Below, piece after piece: positions 21,401 to 35,300 of a stretch of DNA of 64,000 nucleotides; positions within the stretch are counted from its first letter, which is position 1, and each line of letters opens with the position of its first letter. The DNA comes from Rostratula benghalensis (lineage: Eukaryota > Chordata > Aves > Charadriiformes > Rostratulidae). The stretch is from positions 928,849 to 992,848 of the forward strand of contig VXAI01000096.1 in assembly GCA_013399305.1 (NCBI GenBank), written 5' to 3'. Under the pieces are notes generated by a model. That model was not told where the DNA came from, ran no database searches, and saw only the letters and a list, made by a program, of their open reading frames with translations. Both the position numbers and the translations under genes were made by a program.

Positions 21401-23231
21401 TTTGAGTGTCCTTTTTCCACTGTACCATTTTCAGAGTTGAGTTGTTTAGAAAATGTTCAGAAGATTCATTAAAAGATGCCCATGCCCTCTTCACGTGCCT
21501 CAGGGTAAACTGCTTTGACCTATCTGTGGATGCCCAGTGCTAGCAACTTAATCCCTGTGTCATATTGTCAGCTCTTCAAAAATGTCTCAACAAGCACTCA
21601 ATATCCTTCTAGGTTGCCTGCTGTAGCTGTGTATGCCTAACAGGTAGCACAGAGCAGAGAAGCAGTCTCATTCTTCTGTTTACATAGCCAGTCTAGTAAG
21701 TAAAGAAAGTATTGTCCAGCCTCTCTGCTTATGTCCTCCTCTACAAGAACATTCCCACTGTCCATTTGCAACTTTGCCATCTCATCAGAACCAGTCTGAG
21801 CTCTGTTGCCTCTGCCTCATTTCATGGATCTGCAGGGTACCAAATGGTTTCCAGAGCTGCGTGAATCCTCTGCCCTTGACAAAGTGGCCACCTATTGGGC
21901 AACGATGGTCACAGGCTGCAGTTGCCCTGTAAAGGGAGCAGTGGGCTGAGTCTCCAGATTGAGTTGTGGGCTGGTACTTCTCACATGGGTTGCAGTGGAT
22001 GGTTGTGCGCCTTATCTGCTTCCTGTTAGTGCAGGATATATAACAGTGCTTGCTGTTCATCATGCTGTCTGTTGCTGTAGGATGGAGGAAGAGGTAAAGC
22101 ACAATTAACAGCACTAGTAAGTACAGCAGTTCCTATGTCTTTATATATTAGCATGTGTGTCTTTGTGGGGGACAAAAATATTAATGCTCTCAATTATTGA
22201 TGCAAACACAAGCCTATCCTGGCTTCATTTAGGCACCTTCAGGTAGTGTTAATGGCTCAAAAGTGAAAAGATCCCTCCTTGCTCAGTAGGATTTGTTACG
22301 AATAGAAGCAGTCTAGACTGCTCACTGGAGTGGGTTCTCTTGGCAGCATGGGGAGAAGAAGTCCATGTAAAAATCTGTCAATAATCAGTCTTGGTTGTTT
22401 TTAATATTCAACAGGAGAAATTCAATGGCAGACTGTAGCACAGGCTAATGTGGTTTTTTTGATCCCATTTTGGGACTTTCCTGTTCTGAGTGCTATCAAA
22501 GTGCTTCTTAGGTGCATCAAGCTGTCAGCGGAGTGTTTGGAAAATTATGTATTTTGCCACTGCTTCCATAACACCTGCAAAATGTGATGCTTTTCTTGCT
22601 GAGAAATTCAAATACTTTAAATAAATATAGAGCCTACCCAAAGTGCTTGCCCGATTGAAAGGATGTGCTTACATTATTGCTCTGAAGTGCGGCTTGTCAC
22701 TCACATTGCTTTGTTTGTGAATAATTTAAGATAGGCAAACCTTCTGTTTGAGGTGTTGTAGACATGTTAACATCAGTGGTAAAAGGAAATTAACTTAACC
22801 TTCATGAATTCATGGTATTTAAGCCTGCCCATTGGATTTGCCTTCAGTTAAGCACACAGTTAACCTCTTTTCATTCCAATTAGTTGAAAACTAAGGATTT
22901 CCTTCCTTCTGTTTTGAACTGATATGTAAGAGGAAATCCGTAGATGTTCCTGTTTTGAGTAAACCTTTTACTAAGGAGTTCTGTTTGTGCATTTAAAAAA
23001 AGGAATAGAAAGAAAAAAAACCGTAGTATTGATTCAGACACAGTGCTAGATGTAGCAGATCCAATTCTGAAGGCTTTGCAGCCAAAGAGCAGAGTGTGAA
23101 AATGTTCTTTCCCTGTTTACTTTTAACCTCTGGTTTGTCTTGGATCTAATTCTTAGTAGGCGGTCTTATCTTACAGAATTTGCAGGCTCTATCACCACCC
23201 CTTTTGTGGAAAGGGTCCTGTCTGTAAAAGC
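18481..23231. other. NISCH-STAB1 intergenic region, right part, with STAB1 5' flank
   Basis: Mostly unique AT-rich DNA. It contains a perfect inverted repeat (20201-20230) and some splice-competent short open segments (20.67-21.04 kb and 21.79-22.07 kb, minus or plus strand; see findings). The last 400 bases are the STAB1 5' flank: tatttaa at 22816, an ETS/PU.1-like agaggaaat at 22929, and a possible 3' splice site tcttacag ending at 23176 that could start the exon carrying the ATG. There is no ATG between 23177 and the proposed start. None of the regulatory sites can be confirmed by eye. Confidence 0.5.
20201..20230. repeat. Perfect inverted repeat, 12-base arms and 6-base loop
   Basis: TTTGATTGAAAC (20201-20212), spacer gattct, then GTTTCAATCAAA (20219-20230). 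The arms are exactly complementary. Intergenic, with no gene-like context. Confidence 0.97.
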
Positions 23232-23312
23232 ATGAAAATGCATCCTCCTGGGTTGCTGTTTTTCTTCTTAGCAGCATGTTTCACTCCTACAGCTGACTGC
23301 CAGAGTCAGAAG
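23232..23312 (+). CDS. STAB1: STAB1 exon 1: start codon and signal peptide
   Basis: ATG at 23232 with A at -3; a second in-frame ATG follows two codons later. It encodes a hydrophobic core LLFFLLAACF and a likely signal-peptidase site near TADC, as expected for a type I receptor. Donor aag|gtaagt, phase 0. Confidence 0.9.
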
Positions 23313-26300
23313 GTAAGTCTGTGAGTTTTCGTTTAAAAGTTCATTGAACAAGTCTTCATATTTGAACGGTTGCATGTTATGGAATAGTTCTCTCCAAAAC
23401 TCCTTTTTTCACTAACGCTTAGCTAGGTGCAGAATAATAACCATAATTGAACTTCAGTGCTAAAAGGTAGCTTCCTGCTTATTTGTGTGGTTGAAACTGA
23501 GGAAGGGAGCTGCTTGAGCTTTAGATCAGATTATATTTGTATTTGTGTTCAGCACTGAACACAAAAGTAGCAATATGAAAGGAATATACTCAGCATCTTT
23601 GTCTTCTGCTGTATGCAGTATGTGTGGTGGGAGCTTAGTGTCTGGCGGGATAGGTCCATAAGTTTCCCAGAAGAATTTTATAAAAAGTTTTTTAAAATCT
23701 CATCAAATTGTTGCTTTGCAACAAAGTCAATACCTTCAGCTCCTCAGTGAGGAGTGTGGAATACTTTCCATTTTGTATGAGTTTTGTTGATTTTTTTTTT
23801 TTTGATTGCTTTATCTTCATCCTTGTGTTTAGCATCAGCACCTAGAAGGATGTATGATGCCTTTATAGATCTGATCCAGGCTCCATGGTGAGGCATCCCA
23901 TTTTCTGTGGGCTAGAATTCACACTAATTCATACTATTTTGTTTTCTGCCATAGCCCTTCTTGTGTCCTGCTGTTGGAGGAATAAACTAGCCTGCAAAAT
24001 CAGAAGTTCTGTGGGGCATTTGGAAATCTTATTCCCTAAGGATCCAGGCTATGGAAGAGTTGTTTTGTCTTGAATGACAAAGGGGTCTTGTGGGGAGTGG
24101 ACAGACCTGTGCTAAGGAAAGTACCTGTGAGTCTAAAAGACTTGATTTAGAAAAAGCCAGAGCACTGAAATGGTGCTTCAATATCAGAACTTCGGATGGA
24201 AGCTTTTGTAGAGACCCTTTCATAAGAGGACTATAAATGTTGAATAAGCAACATTTAATAATAAGATAAGAACCTCATAAACATTTGGGCTTGTATATTA
24301 ATTAAGGCAACTCATGCCCAAACATGGTTTGAAGGAGTGTGTCTACTGCTGTTTGTTGTTTGTCTGGAGTCATGGGTTCCAGGCAGATGGGTTGCAGTAT
24401 AGTAGTGGGTTCAGAGGCGTGGGCTCATATTATCAGCTGGTGTAAGTGGAAATTTTGGTCTGTTGGCTTTGAAATACCATATTGATTTCTGTAATCACTG
24501 AGGTGTTTGTCTTGGTGTGAAACAGTTAAAATACCAAGTAATGAGTACCCACTCACACAGAAGTGAAATGTTTTGAATCAACTCTGGAGCAGCTGGCTTA
24601 ATCCAGGTAAAACAACTCTTAGTGTTTTCCCCCAAAAGGTTCCCTCTTTTTGACAAAAGAGGAGAAACGTTTGGAAGGATATAATGGCAGATAAGGAAAA
24701 AAAGGGTCTAGGAAATTTTTCTCCAATAGTTTAGGCTGACCATTGGATTTGATTGCAATAGAAGTGCTGTGATTCCACAAGAGGCCTCCATTGGCTTGCA
24801 GGAGCCTTGCAGGGGCCATCAGGAGAGAAAAGAGATATTTTTTTGCTAGCTTTTTTTTTCAGTGACGTTACCTCCCAGCTCTGTTTTGATAGCTCAAACA
24901 TGACAGCAAATCTGTTAGCCTGATTTGGGTTTTGTATACCTCTTAATATGGGCTGGGGAAGCTGCAGCAGATGTGAGCCATAAAAGTTTTTCTGCTGGGA
25001 GAAGGGCAGCCCCAGGCTGTGCTGGAGGAGGAATGGAGGCAGGTGGGAAGTGAAGGGAGTGCGCTCTGCAGCTGAGGTGGGGGGAAACACCCAGGGCAAA
25101 AGTACATCTCATGTTATGTCATCTCTGAGCTTGATTGTTCATTCTCGTGCTGAAAAGTGTCTTCCATGGACCAATGCTGCAAAGGGTTTGTGTGTCCAGG
25201 AACCACTAGTCTGTTCAGCTAAAGTGTTATTGAGAACTTCTTGGGGACATACAAGGCTATAATGACTCAAGCATGTGTCTGACAACTCTGTTTCGTAAAG
25301 GGCAAATGCACTGGAAACATGGTGATTCATTAGATAATGACTGTTTCCAGAACTGGCTCCCAGGATTGTTGGAGCAGAACACTGACGTCCAAATGTGTTT
25401 TTCTTTCTTCCTTGAGGTTTTGTTGTGTTATGGAGGAAAAGATAAGGGTGAAAATGAGGTGAATGAAACTTGCCCTTAAAAAATTCTTCCCAACTTGTTC
25501 TTTTGAGGTGAAGTAAGAGAAACATGAATGCTTGAGAAGTTAGGGACATCTGTGTCCGAGAGCAAGGAGGAAAAGAAACACTGCAGCAGATGTTTGAGAG
25601 CACCAGTCTTCCTTTCCTGTTGCTTTGTACCCAAAGTATGGTACAGTCCAAGCTCTCAACATCATCTGATCAGAACAGTGCCTGTTTTCATCCCCTTTCC
25701 CTGGCATAGTCACTGTGCACTTCACTGACTCTCAGCCCACTGGGCAGTGTTGCTGCGTCACAGGGACAGACATTGCCTCTCACTGCTTCCTCTCCACCAT
25801 CTTCCAACTTAGAAACAGCAGTCAGACATGAGCCCAAGGGAGCAGTGCATCATTGTTTCCAGGAGCTACCTCCGATTCAAACCCTTGTTGAACTTTTATC
25901 CTCTCCAAAATTCGGGTACCCAGACTGTTTCATTTATGGGCCTTGATTCCCTTTTCTGCTTTCCTAAGAAGGAAAACACTCTAGAAAAGGACTGCTTCAT
26001 CAGTTCTGTCACTCAAATAAAGAAAATTATTTCCACACAGCTGTTTTCTTCCTCTTTCCTCCTGCCTGTTGCTGACACAAGCATGTTTCCATATAAAAAG
26101 GGGAAGATCTTACTGAAAAGCTGCCTAAAGCTCATGAAGTGTTCCAGGAAGGTAGAGTAGGGGGGGATTCTTGTCTTGGAAGCCTGCAAGTTATTAACAT
26201 GCCAACAGGGAGGAGTGGTAGCCCTTCTCCTCTCCCAGCATCCTTCTCCATTTAGAAATGCAACCACATTGATGAAGGAAAGAGAAGGAAAAATGGAATA

Positions 26301-29300
26301 ATATGTGAATAATGGCATCTTCCTCCACCACCATGGCAAAGAACACATTTAATGGCCCAACTGTGTCTGACAGACAGCTCCTGATGCCTGGAAGTAGAGA
26401 TGACATAGAAGATTGGAAAGTTTTATTAGTGTTTGTGCTCTACTGTTTGTGTGGTCTTCTTCATACAAACAGAGTGGCTCAGGCACCTGATAAAGTTTTG
26501 TAGGGTAATTCTGACCACATTAAAATAATGATTTATGTGAAGGTGTCCATCACTGTGTTTCTTCCTTGGGCATTTTCCAATTCATCTTTCTGAGGCACTG
26601 TCTCAGTGAAGGTTAAAGATGGGATTTGATGGGACTGGAAAGGCAGGAGATGTGCCATTCTGTCAGAACCTAGTGCCTGCCTTCAACTAGCTCCTTTCAA
26701 AAGCCTGTTTTTATTCTGGAGTCCTATTTTTTACTTGAATCAGCTGGGTTTGACCTGTTTATGATACAGGGAAGGGAATCCTTAACATAACAAGGTCCTT
26801 GGGGATTCTGCCACCAAAGGAAGTGGAGATTACTGAACAGTAGGGAAAGCCCCAGATTCTCAACTAGAAATCAGTATCTATGTGACAGGCCACCACGGAC
26901 AAAGGATCACTTTCTTCATTGGGCAGCATTCTTCCATGGATGGCTGCAGAAGATGGATCCATGAAGATGAGGAAAAGCTGAACAACTGCAGGCAGAGGGA
27001 ATGTGGTTGTGAGTCAGGAAACTGTTCCAGGGAGATGTCCCAGTGGATCTGGGACTTGAGGGTTATCTCTCAGGAGGTTTCCTTGACAGAGTCTGCTGGC
27101 TATCATCTGGGAGGGCCTTCCTGAGCTGTTGATAACCGATGGGAAGCCATGGGCTTCCTCCCTTGCCTTAAGGCAAACGTATGCCTTTGGGCTTAAGTTC
27201 AGAGGAAGCAAAACTGATATTGCTGATGGGAATCAGAAGCAGAGAGTTCTGGGCACAGGAGAGCTGCTGCATTAACAGCATTGTTCAGGACTGGCTTAAA
27301 AAAATCACAGTTCAAGGCCTCCTCCTAAAATTTGATCTAATGTTTTTATTTTTAGAAAATACAGTGCCTGTGGAGGCACAGTTAAGGTGAGCTGTGTGGT
27401 TATGGTTTTTTTTCCCAGTTGGTGACCTTTCTGGGTGAACACAGCTTGTGCCTCCCAGCTTTTCTCTGCCATTGTCAGTGGCAAACATTGTCTCTCTTTA
27501 AAGTGATCAATGATGTTTCCGTGCAGTGGCTTGACTCTGAGAGTTTAGGAATACAAAGAAAGCCTTTTGGGGTAAAATCATGAGCTTTAATGACAAGCTG
27601 GCATTGATGATGATTATTTGCTCTGAGGCTGTATGTTTTTCAGCTGTTATGGGTCTGTTTCATTCAGAGAAGTAGAAACTGTGGGTACAAGGGTACAGAA
27701 GAGCCCTGTGAGGAACTGCTAAACTAATCTGGTTGGGTTGAAGTACTCATGCTGGATTTGTCACCAGCCATGTGAATTCACCAATCCTGAAGCCTGATCT
27801 TCTTGCCAGTGTTTATGGGGTCCTTCTCACCTACGGTCACCTTTCCTTTTAATCCATTTCCCTAGCCTTCTCAAAGACAATTGCTGTGAGAAATATTTGT
27901 GTGAGCAGCTCCTGGGTTCTGTGAAATAGACTATACTAATGTATTCAGTTCTTCAGACCTGTGAAACCACCAGTGAAATGGATTGGAACAATGGCATGGA
28001 AAACAAAAATGCTGTGTTGCACTTTAATTCAGTGTTTTCTGGCAAGGGTTATTAATTTAGGGTTTGTCCTCACATACCACTACCACATGTTTGCAAAAGA
28101 TCAGTTTAAATTAACAGCGCACACATGATTATTTTAGAAATGGTTAGAATTTTTGCTGCAAGGCGTAGGGGGAAGATAAGATAGCTGTGATCTGCCCTAT
28201 TGCCTTCTAGCTGAGATCCAAGCAGAGCAGGGAGTGATGGCTTAGCCCAAATGAGTGTGTGGTATAACCTCACAGCAGCTGCACTGGTCACTGCCCTCCC
28301 CAGTGGTTTTTAAAGAATGGTGCAATGTTAATAAAGAGATTAAAGGTTGGTGAGATGAGTGGCTAGGGTAACAATTTAATTTTGGGCTTATTTCCACTTT
28401 GTTTTTCCTTTTTAAGTTAAAATCCATGCGATGCAATACCAAGATGAAGTTTACCTTGAATACAGCGTGTACTGCTTGTGCTGTAGCACCTAAAATGTTG
28501 TGTCCAAGAGGCTGGTTAAAGACCACCCAAGGATTGGGAGTGAGGGACTGCAGGTAAGGCCTATTTCCTAACTGCGTTAAGGTTTTGGTGCAGCCCTGCT
28601 GTGCAAGGAGTAGTGTCTGTGCCTTCAGGACAGCACACGTGTTTCCTGAGCTCTAAAGATCTGAGAATTTTTGTTTTCAGATGCATAAAAATGGATTTAT
28701 GGCCCCTACTATCATTGCTTTTATCTCCTTGCAAATCCAACGGACTTTTGCTGGGCATAAGATTCTATATACACAGAACAAATTACATGATAATTACTTC
28801 AAACTTACCCAAAACAGCCTGAGTTTGTTAATCCTGCTGTAGCAACTTCAGAGAGGTCTGTCTAGCATAGAAACCTCTTTCAGACACAGAATCCCATAGT
28901 GGATTATTAAAAAAAATAATAATATAATGATAATTCCCCTTGTGTATCCTCCCAGCTTCCAGCAATAATCCTCTGAACTTTTTACCTTCCTACTTTGCTT
29001 CATGACAATTGCTTGTTCATGTGTTCCTGCTCTTATTCTGTTGAGCTTGGCTCTAATAGGAAAAGGATGAAGGAAAACTGAATTTACCAGGAAGTTTTTA
29101 AAAAATGAAACACTATAGATTATTGTTTGCATATCTATTCAGTAGTGAATGTTAACAGTTAATATGTAGCTTCATTGTCTACTGTTTTCTGTGAATCGCT
29201 ATTCTGTTGAAATACTTTAAAAATAGCTGTAGCAGTTTTGCAGTTTATAGCAGTTTTTGCACAGATGCACATAGCAGTCAGATCGAAGCCAAAGCAGCAG

Positions 29301-32300
29301 TGCTATTGAGACAATTTCCAAGTTCCTTTTGGGAAGGATGTTGTGCCAAAAATAAAAAGAAGTGTAAGAATAATGTGAGTGTATGCAGCTTTTGTGAGTG
29401 TTATCAGCTCTTATGGTTATTGGACTGACCCAAGAATGGTTCTGACACTGCGTATGTGTGGAACAAGACACGCTCACTGCTGTCAAGGGCTTACCCTCTG
29501 TGTAGAAGTGGTGGATGAGGGGTTGAAAAGAAGATGCCTCTTTTGAGCATTTAAGGGATTTGTCCAATATTGGATTGAGAACCTGTGAATAACAAAGCTA
29601 TTAAATCTAAATTTCCAGCATCCCAATGTTGAATCTTCAGTGCAAGGCAGAAAGGGAAAAATCCTGCAAGGAGACTTTGTTCTTTTGAGGTTATTTTAGG
29701 TGTGTGAAGTCCCCATGGAGATCCTAAATTTGTTCCTATGCTCTCTAACCCCCCAGCATCCAAGGTTTCTGTTCTGATGTCTTCAGAGTGCCCGAGACTC
29801 TGTACAGTCCCTGGCACATTTCTTGTAACCAATCTTTGAGGCTGAAATCAATGGGCAACCTTAGAGAAGCCATAAGCCCTTTGTGTGCATGTATAGTGGA
29901 GGATACGAGTGCCCTTTCTTCCATTTGGACTTCAATGCACTGCAGTGTGATTGTTTAGAAAACCTGTGGTAAGTATGTGGTATGTTCATGCTGTAATCAT
30001 GAATCTTGAATTATTTTTTTTTAAGATACACTGTCCAGTTAGGAGAGAATACCATTTCCCAGCCAGGGTGCTATCACATATGTAAGAAAGAAATTGAGGA
30101 GAAAAGGTGCTGTCCAGGATTCTGGGGTACGGAGTGCTATGGTAAGTGATTCATCTTTTTATCTCTAGCTGTTGAATAAGTCAAACCAATTTTAATAGGA
30201 AGTATTAAATATGCATTGAGGTGATTAATTTTCATTATTCCTCAAACACTCACAAGGTCTCCGTTATCTCCCTGGAAGGTTCAGAATATAATGGGGAAGA
30301 AATCTCTGCTTCAGATGAGTTGAATCCTCTTACATTTAACACATAATATAATCCCCTTTGGAGGAAGTTCCTTTTGTCTCTTCTTTAAAAAATAAGATTT
30401 TGGAAAGGGTTTGTTTTGTTCCTCTTTAAGAAAGTTTCCAAAGGAAGAGGAAGATATTTCTTTCTGATGTTGCTCTAGTCTGCAGTGCATGTGCCGCATG
30501 TGCTCCTGTATAGTCTGGAGTTAGTCAGCCAATCAGCCACAGAAAATACTTTGCAATTCCAACCCAAGGTGAAAATAACTGTCCCAAAACTCCCACTCAG
30601 GTTTATGACAGCTAATGAGAATTTGTTTTGCCTTATCTCAAAATTCTAAATGCAAGACCTACTAAGATAAACACTTCTCATGTGATTGACTGATTGCTGG
30701 AATACGGAGAGACCTGCTCCAGTCCTGCAGAAAATAGGTTATCTGAGAGCTTGAGACTGTTCTCACACACAGAAAAGGTTTGAATAAGCAATTGGCTTCG
30801 TCAGAAGAATTGCTCATCTAAAACTTTCAGAAATAGTCCCCAGAATTTGGAGGTACCCTGCTCCAAAGATGTGTAGACCGTGTTTGTCTGAGCACATTCC
30901 CAGCTTTTCATTAAGTCAGGGAAAGCTGAAAATGCTTGGTATCTTCGCAAAGCAGTCTCCCGCTTGTCTCGAGTTTCAGAACTGCTCTCAGATGCTTGAT
31001 ACCACCTCTTACTGGTGCTAGCAGCAGTGGCTCAACCTCAAAACATGTTTCAATGCCTTTGCTGAAATTTAGTTAGTGATGGCCAATTGGGAGTTTTTCT
31101 TACATTTTTAATAAAAGCCTTTTCTTAGCTGGCAGTCAAATTGTTCTGTGGTGCCACTCCTGGCCATGCTCACCAGCTCTGGGCCACGTTAGGTGTAGTG
31201 GGTAAGCAGACAGGGACTTTGCTGGTGAAGAAGCCATTGCTTTTGCAAAACTGGAATGCCTGGGGAAAGAGGAGATGGAAGGTGGAATGCAGTGCTAGTT
31301 GTTCAATCTAATCCTGTCTGACCTGTCTCTTGCCTGCTAGAGTGTCCAGGTGGCTCTCAAAATCCCTGTAATGGCCATGGGACATGCTTGGATGGTTTGC
31401 ATCAAAATGGAACCTGCATCTGCAAGGTCAGTGCATGATTTATTCTGAGGGTCATTGATTTTGTCAGACAGAGTTCTATAGTGTCTGGGCAAACACTGGA
31501 TGAAGGCTGATCTTCTGTCTGGAGGGTCATTAGCAGCTTCTTTCATTACAGCATCAGTGTGCATGGTTTTCTTGGAGGACTGCTGCGTTTAGCATTAAGA
31601 CAGTGTTGGTGAGGGTATGGAGTGAAATGAAGAAAGAATTGCATGGATTTAACCTTCTGATCAGTTGAAGAAATAGTGTGTCTGTGGCTGCAAGAAGGCA
31701 CGAGATACTTGGCTCTAAATGAGCTGCGCCTTTTCCAGACTTGGACAATATACTTCCCAAATTAACTGATTCTGCACCTTGGCAGGCAGATCCTATCTGT
31801 GTATTTGAATTGTATAGAGCAGTGTTTCTAAAATTTTTAGCTTAATGGAACAGTGTCACACTTGAAACTTTCTCTTGTGAACTGTATGTTTTTATAGCAT
31901 CTTTAATTATTAGTATCACAAAGGGATAAGCTAAAATCCTACCCTTTGAGCCCTTCTTTGAGAAAGTTGCGTTTGGACTTAACTCAAAGACACCTTGTAT
32001 CAATTAAAATATATGAGAAAGTTTCCCAGGCCCTGTGAAATCATTGTCACAAGTACCACTGGTGAATTCCAAATTCCTTTTTCAGAGACATCTCAGAGGC
32101 CAGCTGGCACATTTGGGTCTGTGAGCAGGACATTGTTTCCTCAATGCCCACCGGATTTTTGCTGGTGTTTTGCATGCCCCCTGTGGGTTGGCTTACACTG
32201 TGATCTTCTCTGCTGTGGGGGCTGGTTGATACTACTAGACCACTGAACAAATCCATTTTCTTCTCTGTATTACTTCAGTTGTTTGAACTATATCAATGTG

Positions 32301-35300
32301 TGAATGTAATGATACAGAAAAATAATATCTGGGACATTTTGGGTCTCTTCTAGGAGCAATACAGTGGTTTTGGCTGCCAGGATTGTCGAGATGAAAATCA
32401 TTTTGGCCCAGACTGTCAGTCAGGTAAGCATGAGTAATTCAGGTGAAACCTCCATAAAAATACCTGAGAGTGAGGAAAGAGGAGGAGGGAAGTTGGGTGA
32501 AGAAGGGTTCTGGAGGGAAGGAAGGGATGCCAGCTGGTGGTGTTTAAAGTGGGTGTCTTGTCATTTTGTCATTGTGCCCTTTCCCACTGTCAGACAAATG
32601 TTTCGCAGTCTTTCACTCAAATCAGTCCATTTTTCCTATTGTAAATCTCTCATCCTCTTTACCAGGGGGAAAGATCCCAGTTTCCCTCTCTTTGTAGCCA
32701 GTCTGTTGCCTGCATCCCTGAAGTGACCCAGTCTCTTCCCAGCTGCTTTCCAACTACCCCACTTGTCTCCCAGCTTCTTCCTTGTTGCCCTCTTTACAAA
32801 AGTTCTGCTTCTCATATACAGCATTTTTGGAAGCAATTTATGACCAGGGCAGCCTGGTTGTTAAAGGACTCCTTTTTGTCCAGGTCCTGATTCCCTTTTA
32901 TCCACACAGCTGAGGCAGGTGTGATCTTGGTGGTTGTCCCCACACAATGACGCCAGTGGTTGGATCACAAATATGGTAGGCTCTTATAAACACTGCCTCC
33001 TTCCACACGGGCTGCAGGAGACTTAGAGGAGTGGGGAAGTTAAAACACGTGCCTGAAAATGTTGTCTAGATCATGCATTCAAGGCTCTTCTCACAGGGTT
33101 TGGTTTGTCTTTTTGAACCCAGGGCAGTTGGCCAGCGTGTGCCTGGAGCCCTCTGCACTGCCTGGTAGCTAAAGCTCAGTTTTGTCTGGACTTTCCTTTG
33201 CAGTGTGTGACTGTGTGCACGGGGAATGCAACAGAGGCGTCACTGGGAATGGAAGCTGCACGTGCTATGGAGGCTACACTGGGCCCAGGTGTGACCAAGG
33301 TAAATACATTGGGAGCTGCAAAACGGCTGTTAGAGCTAAACTATGATATGGGCTTGGATGCATGTGGCCCAGAAGGAGCTGAGGGGCAATTCATAGCTTG
33401 GGATTGTAGAAAGAAGGTGATCTGGAGATCTAGACAAAAGGAAAAGCTAGGATCTACTCCCCACTCCGTGACAGTGGCTAAGATGTACCATTTCCTTGTG
33501 CCTATGTTCTTTCTCTGGAAACTAGATATATCCTTTCTTCTCTCTAAGCCTTACGGGACCTGACTACTTAGGCTGCCGGTGATGTAGAGCTGTCCACACT
33601 GCTTGTATCCCCTGACTTTTGTGCTAGTTTGGGGGCTCTGGGAACACAGAGGTTCATATCATTTCCAGATATTTTGTAGGGTAAGCCGTATCTTCCAGCA
33701 GTACCCTGTATGCTCAAAGGGAAACTCTCTTTGCTGTGTGATTCCAGAGCTTCCCCTTTGTAAAGGTGTAAGATGTGAGGCCAACAGCGAATGTGTGGTA
33801 AGGGATGGGAGAGCGATGTGTGACTGCAAGCTGGGCTACAGAAAAAGTGGGAACACTTGCCAAGGTGAGAAACTTCTCTGTAACCCTAAACGGTCCCATC
33901 TGGAAAAATCTTCTTGCACTAGTATCTCCAGCTGAATTTGATTCCTGTGAACACAATGCAGAGACTTAGGAACCTCTGTAAGATTAAGGACTAAGTTTTT
34001 GGCTTTTCTCTCCTTTTTGGTTCTGAAAGTAAGAAATTAAGTAGAGTTGCAAGTTCCATCCAGCACTCACTTACAAGTATGTACTGGCTAGTATATTGGT
34101 GATATTGGTGAGTCTCGACATGTAATTGGATGATTTCATCACTGATTTCAAATTCAAGTTTGAGAATTGGTTTTGTTAAAAGAAAGTCAATAAGATGCAG
34201 GTGAAAGCTTAATTTTCACTGGCTTTTTGCAGTTTTTGCTGACCAAACTGCAATTTCATATATCCTCAGATATGATGAAAATTTAGAAGTATATCCAAGC
34301 ATCCTCTGTGTCTGACACTTCTGTTTCTGAAGTAACATGAAGAATGTGTCATCCAAATTGTTCAGATTAAAAAAACCCAAATATCTGGTGTTTTATTATC
34401 TTATTTTCCTGGGAAATTTTAAAAGTTTAATAGTATAAATTCCTTATACTCAATTCTTTCCAGGCCTTTTGCATACCACTATGCTGTAGTAAATGCTGTT
34501 TTGAAAACAGAAATTTGGTTACTCTCACCTCTCATCTCTTTAACTGAAGCTCAGGATCCTTGTGCTGCTTCTCCATGCTCACCCTTCGCTGTGTGTAAGG
34601 TTCTTGGACCACAGAAGTATCAATGTATCTGCAAAGAAGGATTTCAAGGAGATGGGAAGATTTGTCAGCCCATAAACCCTTGTGTTGACAGCAATGGAGG
34701 CTGCCCAGAAAACTCTACAATTTGTGTTTACAGACGTCCAGGAGAGGTAAGGGCAATGACAACACATCAGCAACCTGTAAGGGTCTGGAAAATGGCTGGG
34801 TGAGCAATTCTTCAATTGACCTTGCCATTGTGTTGGTCAAATCCACTCTGCTCCCCTTAGGTTTGCAAAAGGAAACCAGACAGCTCTTATGTAGGGTAAC
34901 TTATTGGGTAAAAGATGATGAATGCAGCTTTATAATCAGTATGTTGCCTTCCCTTAGGTATCTTGTGTTTGCAAACCTGGGATGAGTAGGAGAACTCCTT
35001 CGTCTGAGTGTTCTGCATTTCCCAGTGATTGTCGGCAGTATTTCTGTGACTTGACTTCCACATGTGAAATTAATTCCCAGGGGAATCCTACGTAAGCCAG
35101 TTTAAAGATTGCTATTAAAGAAGCTTATTCTGCAGCTAGAACAGAAACTGAGTTTGGATGAGCTGAATTTTGAAGAAACTGAGAGCTGACTGAGGAGAAT
35201 GGGCCAGTCACCTGTTTCTAAGCAGTCCATTGAAAGTAAAGATTTCTACATCAGTCATTGTAAATTTTGACATGTGGGTTACAAGATGCTTTATATCTGG

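Noticed and set aside
25139..25651. 170-codon minus-strand open frame in STAB1 intron 1
   Set aside because: No domain, signal or repeat pattern recognised; antisense inside an intron. Long for chance but unsupported.
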